A stretch of DNA of 64,000 nt from Cristatella mucedo (Eukaryota; Bryozoa; Phylactolaemata; Cristatellidae), in the NCBI GenBank assembly GCA_009760855.2, contig WPIO01000004.1, positions 9,206,001-9,270,000 of the forward strand, given 5' to 3'. The number at the start of each line of letters is the position of its first letter. Within the stretch, counting starts at the first letter, position 1. The position numbers and the translations under genes are program-made. The notes beneath the pieces were generated by a model. That model was not told the origin of the DNA. It was given only the letters and a program-made list of their open reading frames with translations, and searched no databases. Shown here piece by piece: positions 1-54,011 of the stretch.

Positions 1-990
1 GGCATCACTGGCACTGCTCTGCTGTGGTTCAGGTCCTATCTTAGTGGTAGACTCCAGAGTATTCATCTGAATAGACAAAGATAATCCGAGGTACCTCTGA
101 AATATAGGGTACCTCAGGACTCCGTGCTAGGTCGGGTTCTTTTCATGGTTTATACTCTCCCTCTTGCCGATATGATTGCCAAGCACAATCTAGCCTTTCA
201 CTTCTATACGGATGACACTCAGTTGTATCTTTTTTTTGATCCCTCCCAGCCGTCGAGCACCTCAAATTCTCTCAACTCACTTGCTGCATGTATTGAAGAC
301 ATCCGCACATGGATGGCAGGAAATTTCTTAAATTTAATGATGATAAAACTAACTTATTAGTTATAGGCATACCAAGTGTGATTCGGAAACTGGAAAGGCT
401 GACGCTCAAAATCGGCTCTGCAAGCATATCTCCTGTTGAATCAGCTCTAAATCTGGGTGTCATACTCCAAAGCGACCTTTCATTAGACGACCACATCAAC
501 TCCACAGTCAAGTCTGCCTACTTTGAGCTGCATAAAATTGCTAAAATTTGGGCTTGTTTAGACAGGGATACCACATGTAAGTTGGTCCATGCATTTGTGA
601 CATCCTGTCTTGACTTCTGTAACTCACTGCTTGCTGGTCCACCGGCCTGTGAAATCAGACACTTACAGCCAGGGCACAACTGTGCAGCTAGGCTTGTCTG
701 TCGTGAGCATTGCAGTTGCCACATCACAACACTTCTCGCCGACCTACACTGGCTTCCAGTAAAGCAAGGCATCGACTTCAAGGTTTTGTCGCACACAATT
801 AGGTCACTTCATTCTTTGGCTCCAGCCTATGTCACAGATCTACTCCCCCACCAGGCCAAGCATCGTACCCCCGCTTTTCGGAATCCAACAGTTTACCAAT
901 ACCTCGTACAAACCTCAAATTCTTTGGAGACCGTGCATTTAGTTCGTATGCTCTCAGAGCCTGGAACTCCCTCCCCCCCCCGACTTTCGT
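1..990 (+). mobile_element. CR1/L2-like LINE fragment, reverse transcriptase middle to C-terminus, decayed
   Basis: Translation gives non-LTR reverse transcriptase blocks in order: GITGTALLWF near base 1, VLFMVYTLPLAD near 140, an FxxDDTQLYL-type catalytic block near 210, then SLDDHINSTVKSAYFEL near 485, LDFCNSLLAG near 610 and DLHWLPVKQ near 740. This order is typical of CR1/L2-clade elements. The copy is broken: an in-frame TAA lies near 82, and the frame shifts between about 310 and 350. The left end is cut by the window edge. The 38-kb copy on the other strand shows the same C-terminal sequence with fewer breaks. It is a dead fragment with no host function visible. Confidence 0.85.
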
Positions 991-991
991 C

Positions 992-1552
992 AGATGCAGC
1001 AAGTGAGTTGAGACAATTCGATGTGCTCTAAGGCTGGGAGTTATCAAAGCAAAGGTACAACCAAGTGTTATCCGCATAGAAATGAAAGGCTAGATTGTGC
1101 TTGGCAATCACATCAGCAAGAGGGAGAGTATAAACCATGAAGAGAACCGGACCTAGCATGGATCCCTGAGGTACCCCATATTTCAGAGGTACCTCGGATG
1201 ATCTGTGTCCATTCACGTCAATACACTGGAGTCTCCCACTGAGATACAATCTGAACCATTGCAGAGCAGTACCAGTGATGCCCAGTCGAGATGAGAGGCG
1301 CTCAAGAAGGACTTTGTGATCGATAGTATCAAAAGCTGCCAAAAGATCGAGCAAAACAAGCAGAGACACTCTACCTATGTTTGCATTCTTAAGTAGGTCG
1401 TTGTCCACCCTAAGCAATACTGACTCTGTGGAGTGATTGGCTCTAAAGCCAGACTGGAACTTACTAGCAAGGTTTTAAGTTTCAATATATGAGCAGCTGG
1501 TTCGCCACGACCCGTTCCAGTGTCTTTGATAGGAATGGTAGAAGGGAGACTG
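992..1552 (-). mobile_element. CR1/L2-like LINE fragment, reverse transcriptase 5' part, inverted
   Basis: Read on the minus strand from 1552 down, this encodes the start of the fingers/palm region: RPVSLLPFLSKTLERVVANQ, then FQSGFRANHSTESVL, LLDLLAAFDTIDHKVLLERL, YGVPQGSMLGPVLF and the block FHFYADNTWLYL, in which the usual second Asp of FADD is Asn. A TGA interrupts it near 1478. It belongs to the same family as the fragment at 1-990 but points the other way. Bases 20-300 and 992-1275 are therefore inverted repeats of each other. A single rearranged insertion or two nested ones would both explain this. Confidence 0.85.
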
Positions 1553-1905
1553 GGCGGTACTCCCCCACCAGGCCATGCATCGTACCACCACTTTTCGGAA
1601 TCTAACTATTTACCAATACCTCGTACAAACCTCAAATCCTTTGGAGGCTGTGCATTAGTTTGCATGCATCCAAAGCCTGGAACTCACTTCGACTGTCGTG
1701 ACGACAGTCCCAGACTTGACCAAATTTATGAAGAAATTAAAAACGCACCTATTCATTACATCATTTAGCGGGTCCCTGCGATTCGACCCTTATGTGCTTG
1801 TACGTGCTGACACTGTGGATGCTGCCACTAACCACACTTGCATGCTGACCCTGTGCATGTCACCCCTAACCAGGTTACCCTCGCTGTTTATTGAGCATGG
1901 TACCA
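1553..1905 (+). mobile_element. CR1/L2-like LINE 3' end
   Basis: This repeats the sequence around 838-985 (the CCACCAGGCCA..CATCGTACC stretch) and continues into the end of the ORF (a KKLKTHLFITSFSGSL-like peptide near 1725) and the family 3' UTR with its GTGCTGACACTGTG and CATGCTGACCCTGTGCATG motifs. The final hairpin and ATT tail seen in other copies are missing, so the copy is 3'-truncated near 1905. Confidence 0.75.
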
Positions 1906-3480
1906 CTAACCACGATCGAGCTTCCTTGGCAGAAAATGTAATGTTGTGTTAATTTTGTGCTCTCTCTCTCGCAATGCGAAGCAGTAATATTTCTGGCATG
2001 CTTGGAGGTCTTCGGATAGCGAGCTCATCGAAAGTCTCAATGAATGGGGATTTAAGTAGCTAGTAAGGAGTGCCGTTTTAATGGGCTCGGACAGTCGATT
2101 GTTAGGAGGGCCGCCGTTCCATTGGCGCCAGCATTTCGCGCCGAAAATGAAATCGTCTGTGTCTGGCAGTTTGCATTGGCACCTTACGGGCTGATTTCAC
2201 CAGGACAATACAGTTCAGATCTTCCTTACTTAGTGGAGAATAATGTCTGTAAAGCGCAAGTATGTCTGCACAAACGTTCCGCTGGGACATCGGCCCTAGA
2301 ACGCCTTTCGATTGAGGCAAAGAGATTAACATTGATGCAAAGTAGAACGCGGAAGATACTTCAGACCCTTATTTGTGAATTGCGGTAGTACTCGTCAATT
2401 CTGTTTTTGGATGTCGAAGCACCATGGCAACCGGGTCAAAGCAGGGGTCGAGTAGTCGCAGGATTCGCTGACGAATTTTCTGCGGCATTTTCCCGCCAGC
2501 GCGTTGACTTGGAGCGAATCATGAGGCCAGTCTTGCATAACTTTTACGGGTGCATACCTGGTCAAGGCGAGATGGCACGATCGCTTCTGCAACAGGCAGC
2601 TCTCGGCCACTTTTTTTAACTCGACGCATGGACCGTGTCCAAAGCGTAAAAACGCTAGCAATCGGTAGGCGCAACGGGAGCGACACTTTGAGAGCGCGTA
2701 CAGCGAGTCTCTTTGAAAGACGACTGCGTCGATGAGGGTAATCGACGGTGCGCATAGTTTAGGCAGTTTTTTGCTCCGACGATATCGCCTACGACGCCAA
2801 ATGTCGTACCTAGCGACGCTAGCTCCCTGCGGAAACGTGGCTTTATCCAGATAAGACGGCTGACAGATTGACGCTTGACTCGACATAAAACCACTGGAGA
2901 CTTCGCTTTTAATCCCTCGACTAAAGATTTCGCTGCACATTTTAACACTTTTAACACCAAAGTAAGACGTCGAAGCATTTTTTTCAGAACCCAGTCTCCT
3001 CTCCCGAGATACACTGCGATCGACTCGCACAGTGGCATCCCCCCCCCGACTCGCTGGTCCTTCTGTCAGCTGGCGACGCCTGCCTGCCAGCGCAACGTGC
3101 CTGCGCCACGAAACAGCGCAGCAGCGTGCTCGTTACAGCATCATTAGCGACATTAGTCGCCTTCAAGGTCGCCACACAGGACTCCAGGGACGGGCCATTG
3201 AGGTCGAGGCCAATCTCGCGTCTACGCGCTGGCTGGCGCAATGCCAAGGCCACAGTGCGGGAAGCCAAAGGCCAACCGATTTCAAATCTCTGGTCTGCTT
3301 CAATAAACTTCAGCTGGTTCTCGGAGAATGAGAGGCGACAAGCTGCATCTCATATCTATGCGTCTATGCGAGACTCCTGGCGACGCGACCGCATCTAGAC
3401 TGCGCCTACAGACTCGGCTCCTGCAGACGCCCTAATGTTTACTCAAGCTCACTCTTCACGTTTCCTCATTTAAAGCCATA
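1906..3480. other. intergenic, no recognised gene
   Basis: No recognisable protein, RNA gene or repeat. The longest open frame is on the minus strand, 3030-2395, 211 codons, Arg/Ser/Cys-rich and without a motif I recognise. No splice-consistent homology was seen. It may be chance or a decayed element. Confidence 0.4.
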
Positions 3481-4600
3481 GCGCGATTGAGCACGGCGGA
3501 CCGGGTAGCACGACGTAGTCATTCTTCGTCGGGTGGGGGCGGCACACCCGGCTAGCTGTCTGCCGGCGGACTCGGCGCGCGGCGGCAACGACAGTAGACA
3601 GCTCGCGGATAAAATCGGCTGTCCGCTAATCCCGGCATCGCAGAGCCCTGGAGCGCCTTAGCCCCGACCTGAGAATTCGACTGCGTTTTTACTTTTAGCC
3701 CTATCCGCGACCCAGCGTACGCGGTCGCTCGCGGACTCGTCGTACGACTCCCGCCCCTAGAAGTGCCGTGCAGGTCTGTCTCGTTTGAAAGCATTTATAC
3801 AGCCTTGTCAACCTTGTGGACACGCGCGCTTGCTGCGCAGTCGCTCGGCTCAGTCGTCGCCAGTCAGCTCAGAATGCGGCCTGACCGGTACGTCGCGGCC
3901 CGGCCCATTGTTTTCTCTATCGAGAGAGCGAGCGAGGCGAGAATCTCGGCGACGCGTCGACGCTCTTGGCGGTCGAGTGAGTCACCAGCATCTGCCTCCT
4001 AGTCGGCTCGACGACAAAAAACAAACGACAAAAGGCTGGCGTGTCTTGCTGCCAAGACGCAACGATTGCTCATTGATTTGTTGGCCCTTCATTCGCCGCC
4101 ATGCAAATGCACGCGCGCCTGCCTGCCTCGGCGCTGACCGCAGGCCGCTGGGCGCGCGCGCGCATCTTGAACTGCGTCGCATTCGCGAGTGCGGCGGAGC
4201 TCCGAGAGCCCTCCGCCGCACTCAGGCCGTCGGTCGGCCCGCACTGCCCGCACATTTAGGCTCGCTCCCCCTTCTCCTTCTCGGCCGCCGCCGCCGCAGC
4301 GCTCCTCGGCCGGTTCGGACCGGGCAGCGTCGCGCCCCGCCTCCGTATTCTATCCGGCGGCGGCGGCGACGGCGACGACGGGGCTGCGGCGAGACGTCTG
4401 CCTCGCTGTCGTACTTGCGCTTCGGAAGGCCGCCACGGCGGCTAAGATGCGGCGGCTGCTCGTTGAGGATAGTGAACTGGCGCCACGTCATGTCGAAGCA
4501 TGTACACCTGGCTCTTCTTTGAGCCCGGCCATCGACTTTGAACTGAATGCCGATTGAGCAGCTAGTCGCAATAAGCAGGAGCAAGAATATTTGCAAGATT
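3480..4600. promoter_or_regulatory. CpG-rich block with GC-rich trinucleotide runs
   Basis: The base composition changes sharply here: CG dinucleotides are dense, with runs such as GGCGGCGGCGACGGCGACGACGG near 4360. Both strands are open for long stretches only because of this composition, giving Arg- and Ala-rich translations. It looks like a CpG island or a non-coding first exon of an unseen gene or BRSK isoform, 7-8 kb upstream of the BRSK ATG. No coding similarity was recognised. Confidence 0.4.
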
Positions 4601-4731
4601 CAGGTCAGACGTTCCCTTTTTAAACCAGCTAGGTCAGCAAGTGTCGATAAATCCCGTCGCAAATTTTACGTCTCGCTGCTCATGAGCCTGCTGATCGAGA
4701 ACTACTTCATAGACGGCCTACATTAGTATAC

Positions 4732-4737
4732 ATACTG

Positions 4738-4794
<57 letters not shown>

Positions 4795-4801
4795 GTGTGT
4801 A
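4732..4801. repeat. (TA)n(TG)n microsatellite
   Basis: About ten TA units pass directly into about thirteen TG units and then imperfect GTAT repeats. Confidence 0.95.
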
Positions 4802-5039
4802 TCATAACCAGCCACAGTTCGAAAATCAGCGGCCAAGCTCACATATCAGGACTACGGGGAGATGCGGTATAACCTTCACATGTCATATTATGGCGTATTG
4901 CCAAACGAGGACGATTTTTGGTGAATGATTGCTGGTTGGAGAGACAAAGTTACAAGATTAGCTGCCTCAAAAGCCTCATTTATGCAGCGACCCAAAATTA
5001 ATGGCCATCGCCACCGCTATCTGTGGGAAGTTATAAAAT

Positions 5040-5110
5040 GTCGCCCACTGCAGGACTCGAACCCACGACCGGTGTCTCGAGGAGCGATCGCCTTATCCGT
5101 GGGCTAAGAT
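5040..5110 (-). mobile_element. tRNA-derived SINE remnant
   Basis: On the minus strand the segment carries a B-box-like GGTTCGAGTCC ahead of TGCAGTGGGCGA, the same arrangement as the fuller SINE copies at 21.7, 47.7 and 56.7 kb. Only the head is recognisable. Confidence 0.5.
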
Positions 5111-8100
5111 TTATGGTAACACACTGCCGTCAGGGGTAAGCAGCCGCGAGGATGCAGTGCGGTGGTTTGCCTACCGTCAGCTTGGTTCAATTGGGAGACA
5201 CGAGTTCAAAGGGTGCTTGGCTGAAAATCGCTTGGGTCGGCTGGCCAGCGTGAGAAGGGGCAGTGAGGTTTGCCGCTAGGCAGGAAACATGTTGTGTCTT
5301 TGAAAAGAGAGCAAGCTTCAAGGCCCAGAGCGATTGAATGCTTCGCAGAAAAGCACGTTAGCCTTTGTGCGGCAAGCGTGGGAAGACGCAATGTGGTTTA
5401 GGGTCAATTAGATTTCCGCCTGGAAATATCTGCTTCGGCCATCCATCTACTCGAGCTACTGTTCAACGTTGGCCACGGGGCTGGTCTTTTGCCCACATTA
5501 CTTGAAAGGCGATGCTTTCGCTGCGAGGAATCAGCGCAGAGGAGCGCTCAGGGAGGCAGCCGCAAAGACTGATGGGCAGGCACTCACGCTGTCTGACGGC
5601 AATTGAGTGTTCGACAAAGTTGAGACTCGGACGTCAGGTAGTTCGTGTCAGCACGCGGCTAGAGTTTCTGGTGCACCTGTTCCCAATTAGGTAACAGAAG
5701 CATGGATTCTCCCCCCCCCCCGGTGGGCAATAGATTTTCCGTGCGTTCTTGTCCTGCTTTGAGGTGGAAGTCGAGGTGGAAGCAGGCGATCATCGTTTGG
5801 TAGGGAGAGGGCTCTCTTAAGGACGTCGTTCGGGGCACGACGAATTTCGGGGAAGGCCACTCGGAGCCTGAACCGGTGTTGGTGTTCTCGATTTTCATTG
5901 CTAGAGAGACTGGTCAGCGCGGGCAGCTATGCTGAAGTGCCCCGAGCAGCAGTGCCCCGAGAGTCAGCCTGGAGCTTTGCTGAAGTGCCCCGAGTAGAGG
6001 GGCAGTTTCCCCGACAACAGCGTCCTGTGTAGAGGGTCAGGTCTGTGGCGTTTGCCGCGTCGATGGCTTGCGAGAAGTTCGGGGATACGACTAAACTAGG
6101 AGTGCAGCGACATTGGCAGTCCGCCAGAGAGTACAGCTTGGTGAAGTCCTATCGTTGTGTGCTTGGTAAATCGGTCCAACTCAAGTCAACGAGCTCGTTA
6201 CCCCTGGTTATGGATCAGTTGGATTTCGCCCTAAAAGATGTAGGCGAGGCGACCTGCTTACAGCGCACCGAAGTCCACGTCCCACTCGTCTATGTCGAGT
6301 GTGCCGATTTCAACACACAGAGCAAAGGCTATGGCCTATACCTGTGTGCTGCATTGGTCGTCTTATCACCCTTGACCTTTTCTAGATTACCAGGAGTGAG
6401 TTCAAGCCTGCTACCGGCAGGCTCGTCCTAAAGCTCCTGCCTTGCGGCAGTCTCAGCATTAGTCTCAGCAGACGGCCGGTTTGCCGCTACATATACGGTA
6501 GGTATTTCCAACTTTCGCTTCAGAAGTCGACGTACCTTTGCTCTCAGGGTATCCATAATTGCAAGACTTACTTTCAAATGCAGCTATACACTGCTCAGTC
6601 GGCAGTAATGCATCAACTGTAGTTGCTGTCTGCACAACTACTTGTTTCCACTTCAATCCTATCTCTGCTGGTAAAATAAACTTCACTAAAAGTTGGCTAA
6701 GCCTTTTAAGTAAAAGAATGGAGACGGATTGCGTTGCCATACAACTAGGTAACCATACAACTAGAGCCGGTCGGGCCTAAATCTGACTTCTACATGCTAT
6801 AAGGTCCATGACGTAGTGAGAATTGATTCCCACATGTGGATTGGCATCAATTTTCCTTATTGTTCGTAAATGCCACTCAGCAGTACTGATATTTTGCAAT
6901 ATGCCGAATCAATCAACCTATTCCCAGCTCTGAACATTAATGCAGCAGTGGAGCATGCTCAAACGACCTTCCTCTAGCTGTGGAGCAAAAATTCTGCGAA
7001 CCTACTAGCCCGGCTAAGTATTTTTACGCACTGGACATCGACAACGATTAGTCCATTAACCCATTTTCTTAAAGATCCTCTGTCTCGGAGTGGAAATTGA
7101 TTGCAGCACACACGGTCCGTAGTTTTTCGAGGCGGTTTACCATCGGCCATTACTATAGCCGTCGCGTGCCCCCCTCGCCGATAGCAGCTCTAACTGCTGA
7201 TAGTGCTCCACTATTTGCAGCTCCAATTGTAGTAGCTCTCCACAGTTTGCTTCTAGAACTCCGACACTGTACTCTTCAGTTGTTTATAGCAAGCTCGCAT
7301 CTAGCATTGCCGCATTCCTTTCGCACAGGATGCAGATGGTTTTGCACAAGCAACGTGGCTTTAGAGGCCAAACAGGAACATTTTGATCCAAAGTTCGCAT
7401 GAACATACCTTCTCCTTGAAACTAGTATGCCAAAATCGATGATTTGCCAGGGCTTGACCCTGCCGGGTTAGATGTCGGAAGTGAATTAAGCTGCAGATGC
7501 GAAGTGGCATTTCATTCTGTCTCTCCGTGTCTCTACGATGTCACTTAGTTTGTGACAGCAACACATAAATACGGCTGATAGTTCATCCATCGTAGAAATT
7601 TCTGGGTGGGTTGACCCGCAACACGCTTATTCGCTTATGATTTTGGTGTTAAATATGTACCCTAGAGTAGGCGGACCCACTGACATTCGATATGTCGGGC
7701 TGGGCGTTGCCTTGCCCCGGAAAGGAAAAGCCTGGGGTCAGCTCCCAGAGTTCCGAGGACGGGAACTGGGTACAACGTGCTCGCCTCTTTCGGCGGAAGC
7801 TCTCGACGGTGTTGGACGTCCGCTCCGTCTACCACAGAGTACTCAGCTAGCCGGGTCTTGGACGGCGTATGCTTGTACTGGTGAGACGGAGTCCTGCGAC
7901 GGTGCGACTGTGGAAGCCGACTGAGCACTAACACGTTTGTTCGCGCTTGCGGCGTCATCCCGTGCCCCTGTAGTTTACCTTGTACAGGAACTTCCTCTGT
8001 AGGCTTGTTTAGTGCCCTCCTTTGTATAGCGCATGCGTGTGTATTATATAAAGTGTTGTGTACCCGATTGATCACGCGTGAACCACTGTTACCGAAGGAC

Positions 8101-8464
8101 CCGGCGTAACGACCCAGAACGGACATAGATAGTAGCGAGCCAGAGTGGGAGTTAGCCGCTGGCCCATTGAACTCGGTTACAAATAAATGGGAGTGCGTAC
8201 CGCGAGCCCTTTGCCTTGAGAGTGCCATTGAGCTCGTGCCGCCGCAGTGCGTTCATTTTGCTTGGACCGAAGTAGCTGTCGGAGTTGGATATTTTAGTTC
8301 GACGCTCCGACAGTGCCCACAAGGGACGGCGCAGAAACTCCCGAGTGGGCTCTACCAATCATGCACTTGACTAACGCTCGAAGCGCAGTGGCTTACCGCC
8401 GTTTTCACCTGCACCTGCGTTCGCACTGCACTTCCCGTCCGCCCGCAACATCCTGCCTGCGTCG

Positions 8465-8609
8465 CGTCAAGGGCGAGCCCGGCCTGGCCACGCCGCACGT
8501 CAAGGGCGAGCGAGCCAGCGTGCCACGAGACTATATCCTGCCTGCCGCAGGCGGGGTGCGTTGCGTCAAGGGCGAGCCCAGCCTGCTAGGCGTTGCGTCA
8601 AGGGCGAGC
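8465..8609 (+). repeat. four copies of a GC-rich 14-mer on a 33-bp spacing
   Basis: The 14-mer CGTCAAGGGCGAGC occurs exactly at 8465, 8498, 8564 and 8596, with spacings of 33, 66 and 32 bp, so a 33-bp tandem unit with one decayed copy is likely. In one frame it reads VKGEP/VKGER, but no longer coding context is visible. It could be a degenerate minisatellite or a cluster of binding sites. Confidence 0.75.
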
Positions 8610-11600
8610 CAGCGCACGGAGGCTTAGCATCGGCACACTATTAGACCCCACATATAAAATTTAACCCCTTGAAATGTCCTCTAAAAAGGAGGCAGCATTG
8701 ACGAGGCTCGGCTAATCGTAGCACGGGCCTTGGCAGCGGACGCTACGGAAACTGCCTCGTTGCAGATCACGTTTCGTCAGCCGAAAACTCGAGAACCAAA
8801 TGCTGCGATCGAGTTATGAGACCGCGTTATCTCTACATCCAAAATAATTTGCTTCGGTTGCGTGTGAAGTATCTCAATGGCGAACAAAGAATTTAGTTGG
8901 TCGTAATAGGTGTTTTCGTTGGTGCTACAAAAGTAGATGGAATGCGAAACAGCAGCGAAGAACTAATATCGGTCTTGCTGGTCAATGTTTTACATTGGTA
9001 ACTAGACTCGCAGCACGTAACTACAAAAGTGATCGGCGGTCGCGCGACGAGTACCTGAAAGCGTGGCAAACTAGCCTATTCCTCCAGCACATTCAGCCGG
9101 GTTAAGCTGCCTACGTCGATTGTAATGCGATACGGCCAGCTGGGGAGGGGGAGGGGTCACCCGGCTGAACCAAGCCTGCCCTTAGACTTATGGCCAGATG
9201 GGGAATGACGCACATTCATATTGGCGGTAGGAGGGACGTAGTTCGGGAGTCCGGACGGTGAATCCGGCGAAAATATTTCCCATCTCTCACTACTCGCCTC
9301 CCGAAGTATGAGAGGCATGTGTTCATGGGCAACGCGGCCAAACGCGGAAGGCCACGAGCACTGGACTGCCTGAAACTTGAAGTTCAGGGCTCGCCGTTCT
9401 TTGCTCGCTTATTCCGCGTTCCCCTACTGTACGTTGTTCACAGGCCCACCTGAGCAGTAGGCTCTTGGCACGCTGACACGTGCTCCAATGACGTGTGTGC
9501 GTCTCCGCTAGGCTAGTCACTCTGTCATACTTCTGGTGACGTGGTTGTGCTTGCGAGACGGCAGTGGCTGCCTTCAATATTGCTTCGGTCCGAGAGCGTC
9601 CCTTCCTGTTTGGGGATGCTTGTATCTTTGCCATTCACTTGCCCACGTAGTGTGCTGCACGAAGGTTTTCCCATCCCTGAGCAGATGCCCTCAGCGAGCA
9701 GAGTGCGTCGTGCTCCACGCGTGCGTCGTCGTTGCACAATCACTCGTACCTCTGGCGAAGCTTAAAACGAATTACTTGTTTCCTAGAATCTAATGTTACC
9801 AGATTCAACCACTAGTCCTTAATGGAAAAGATTATTTGGAAACATTTTCTGCTCTTCACTTTGCAGAAACTGTCCTAACCCGGTTAATTCTTCAAAAAGC
9901 CTTCGGCTGCTCGAGGTTGTTCTACCGGAGTCAATGCCACGCGCATAAGTGTTCAGGCCCAAAGACAGGCACTAAAAGGCAGACACCAACTCGGTCGAAT
10001 GATTGTCCTCGTCATTCTTTGGCGAAATTAGTGCATTTGTTGAGAGTGAAAAGCGCGCCGCTTACTCGACGCTCCTACAGTCTTGCTGTTCTTTTATTCG
10101 CTGCCGGAGGACTCTCATTCGTCGATGAGCATTGTGCATCAGAAGCGCGATCGGCTCATCGGCTTCCTCTTCTGTCGTCTGTTGTAGCTGTACTAGACGA
10201 ACGTTGCGACGGCATGTCGAGTTTCTAACGCGCGAGGCTCGCTGGCTTCCGGCTTTCATTCGCTCTCTCGCATCTCGTTATCTTTGACGGCTGTGCGTGC
10301 ATTGGGAGTGCTTAGCTATCTGCTGTTGGTAATCCATTCCTCACAAAGCACGTAAAGGCTGCCTTGGTAATTTCCTCGTATCGCCGTCGTATCGCTATCT
10401 CGAAGAAGGAAAAAGAGTTCGTTAAACGCTTAAATTGAATACACATCGACACTGATGTCACACTGTTGACTTTCGTGCACTTTCTACTCCTAGCACTTCA
10501 TTGAACCTCCAGTGCTGGTTCGACGCACCTCCGTCTTACGGCCAATATCATTCCGCGTCATCATCCGTACCCATACGAGATAAACCTACTTGGAAAACAG
10601 AAGACCTTGCGGCGCATTGGAATAGCTAGTACGTGAGACGTGAGAGTGGGATAAAGAGTTAGGCATGCGACGTCCTAGATTGAAGCATTTCCTGTGCCGG
10701 CCGACCGCTGTTGTCGGACTTTTGGGCACCATTTCGGATTCCACCTCGCACCAGATGCACCCTCACCCTCGTCCGTGTGTCCGCACAGGGGGTAGGGGAG
10801 GGAGGAGGATGGCGGGGTTCGGTTATGGCCCAAAGCGAGCTAAGCACTCGCAGACCGACGATGGAATAGCCAGCCACATTGAGCCGAGCGCGTTGGAGCG
10901 GTCGTGATTTTTCGCCAGCCCCGGGCCCGACGCTTCGCTAATCTGCGAGGAGGCATCGCCGTGCGGCGCGGGGCGGCACCGACGACGGATTCCAAGTTGC
11001 AGCCCTTTCCGGCCGAAGACCTTGTCCACTGAACGGCGCCATCTCGGGAAGCATGCGACCAGGTCGTGAAGCCTTTCTTTACCGCTCGCCGAGCCTGTTG
11101 CTTTTGAACGGCCTGACGCTGCGCGCTGGTCGTGCGGTCTCAAAGCATCGCAGCCGCCTGCACCGTTTAATTTCAAAGGCGGCCGTCCGGGCGAGAGTCG
11201 CGCGCCGTCCGGACGCGCGGCCGGCGGCAACAGGCGGTCGCGCTCCGCCGGCGCGCCATTACCGGGGCGCGCTGACGTCTTGCGTCGTTTTACGCAGCAG
11301 CCGGACCGAGCCGGACCTAGCGGTCGTCCGAGTTGACCGCCGCCGAACGAGCGTCTACGCAAACGCTGCCGTATCGATCGGATTTAATATCGTGAACGGT
11401 CCGAAGGAATAACTCCGGTCTGCCTTTGGGACCGACGAGTCGTCGCCGTGATCGATAACAAAACGCCGTCGGCTGCGCGTTACGGTTCGCGGAGCTGCGC
11501 CGCCGACTCGTGCGACGACAGAGGGTGCGAGCTGCCGGCAGAGGCTGGCCCGCGCGGCTCGCTAGCTCGGTAGTTACTCGATTGCGGCTCGCGCGCGTCG

Positions 11601-11908
11601 TCGTCGTCCACACGCGTCGGCCGCGCGCGCGCGAGCGCCGCCGCCGCCGCCGCCGCCCGAGGCCTCATCGCGGCCAGAGCAGCGGGAGCGTTAGGAATTA
11701 CGTCTCGTGCCTATTAATTACGGCGCGCCGCCAAGCGTTCACAGGTGCCCGCCCCCTGGTTGCGGAGCCTGTGCAGCAGCAGCAGCAGAAGCAGCGGCGG
11801 CCGCAGCAGCTGCCCGCCGATCGCCACGTCTTCGACGCCGGCGCGGGGCGCTGCTCGCGATCTGTGCGCGCGGAGGAGTCTGGGCGGCGACGACGACGGA
11901 TTGAGCAG

Positions 11909-53796
<41,888 letters not shown>

Positions 53797-53828
53797 GCTG
53801 CACGCAAGAAAGGTGCACCACTTTGCAG

Positions 53829-54011
53829 GCACGGGCCGACGGCTCGCCGATGACGGACTGCCACTCGCCGGCCGCGGCGCTCATGGCCGCGAGCGCCTCT
53901 AATGCTGCTGCTGCTGCCACCCCGAGCGCCGACAGAGCTACGCCCACCACGGCTCGGTCGCGACGAAGCTTGTTCCTCATCGAGACCGACCACCAGGGTA
54001 TGCAGACGTGA
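53829..54011 (+). CDS. BRSK: possible alternative last coding exon of BRSK
   Basis: If the donor GTACGT at 53731 is spliced to the acceptor CACTTTGCAG ending at 53828 (a 98-bp intron, phase 0), the frame continues as ARADGSPMTDCHSPAAALMA, an Ala/Ser-rich stretch, TTARSRRSLFLIETDHQG and MQT-stop. The protein would then be 792 residues. Composition resembles exon 18. There is no family sequence to confirm it, because BRSK C-termini are variable. Confidence 0.4.
   Translation, partial: ARADGSPMTDCHSPAAALMAASASNAAAAATPSADRATPTTARSRRSLFLIETDHQGMQT

Larger units (their letters stand above)
4802..10900. other. intergenic, no recognised gene
   Basis: About 6 kb upstream of the BRSK promoter without a supported gene. 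It contains a decayed tRNA-like SINE piece near 5040-5110, a C-run near 5709, a 16-base motif GCTGAAGTGCCCCGAG twice between 5930 and 5997, and the 33-bp spaced repeat at 8465-8609. Open frames such as minus 8228-7662 (188 codons) show no known motif. Confidence 0.5.

Noticed and set aside
3785-4522. 245-codon plus-strand protein
   Set aside because: Arg/Ala/Pro composition follows the CpG island; the opposite strand is equally open and no motif is present.
4222-4596. Minus-strand frame looking like a secreted peptide precursor (hydrophobic start, dibasic sites)
   Set aside because: The first codon is TTG, with a TGA directly upstream in frame and no ATG or acceptor supplying the hydrophobic start; the Arg runs come from CGG/CGC-rich sequence.
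7900-8200. Solo LTR (TATATAA followed later by AATAAA)
   Set aside because: No defined TG..CA ends, no flanking duplication and no second copy in the window.
11510-11908. N-terminal extension of BRSK upstream of the ATG at 11909
   Set aside because: Open only through CpG-rich 5' UTR, Arg-rich, and unlike any BRSK N-terminus.
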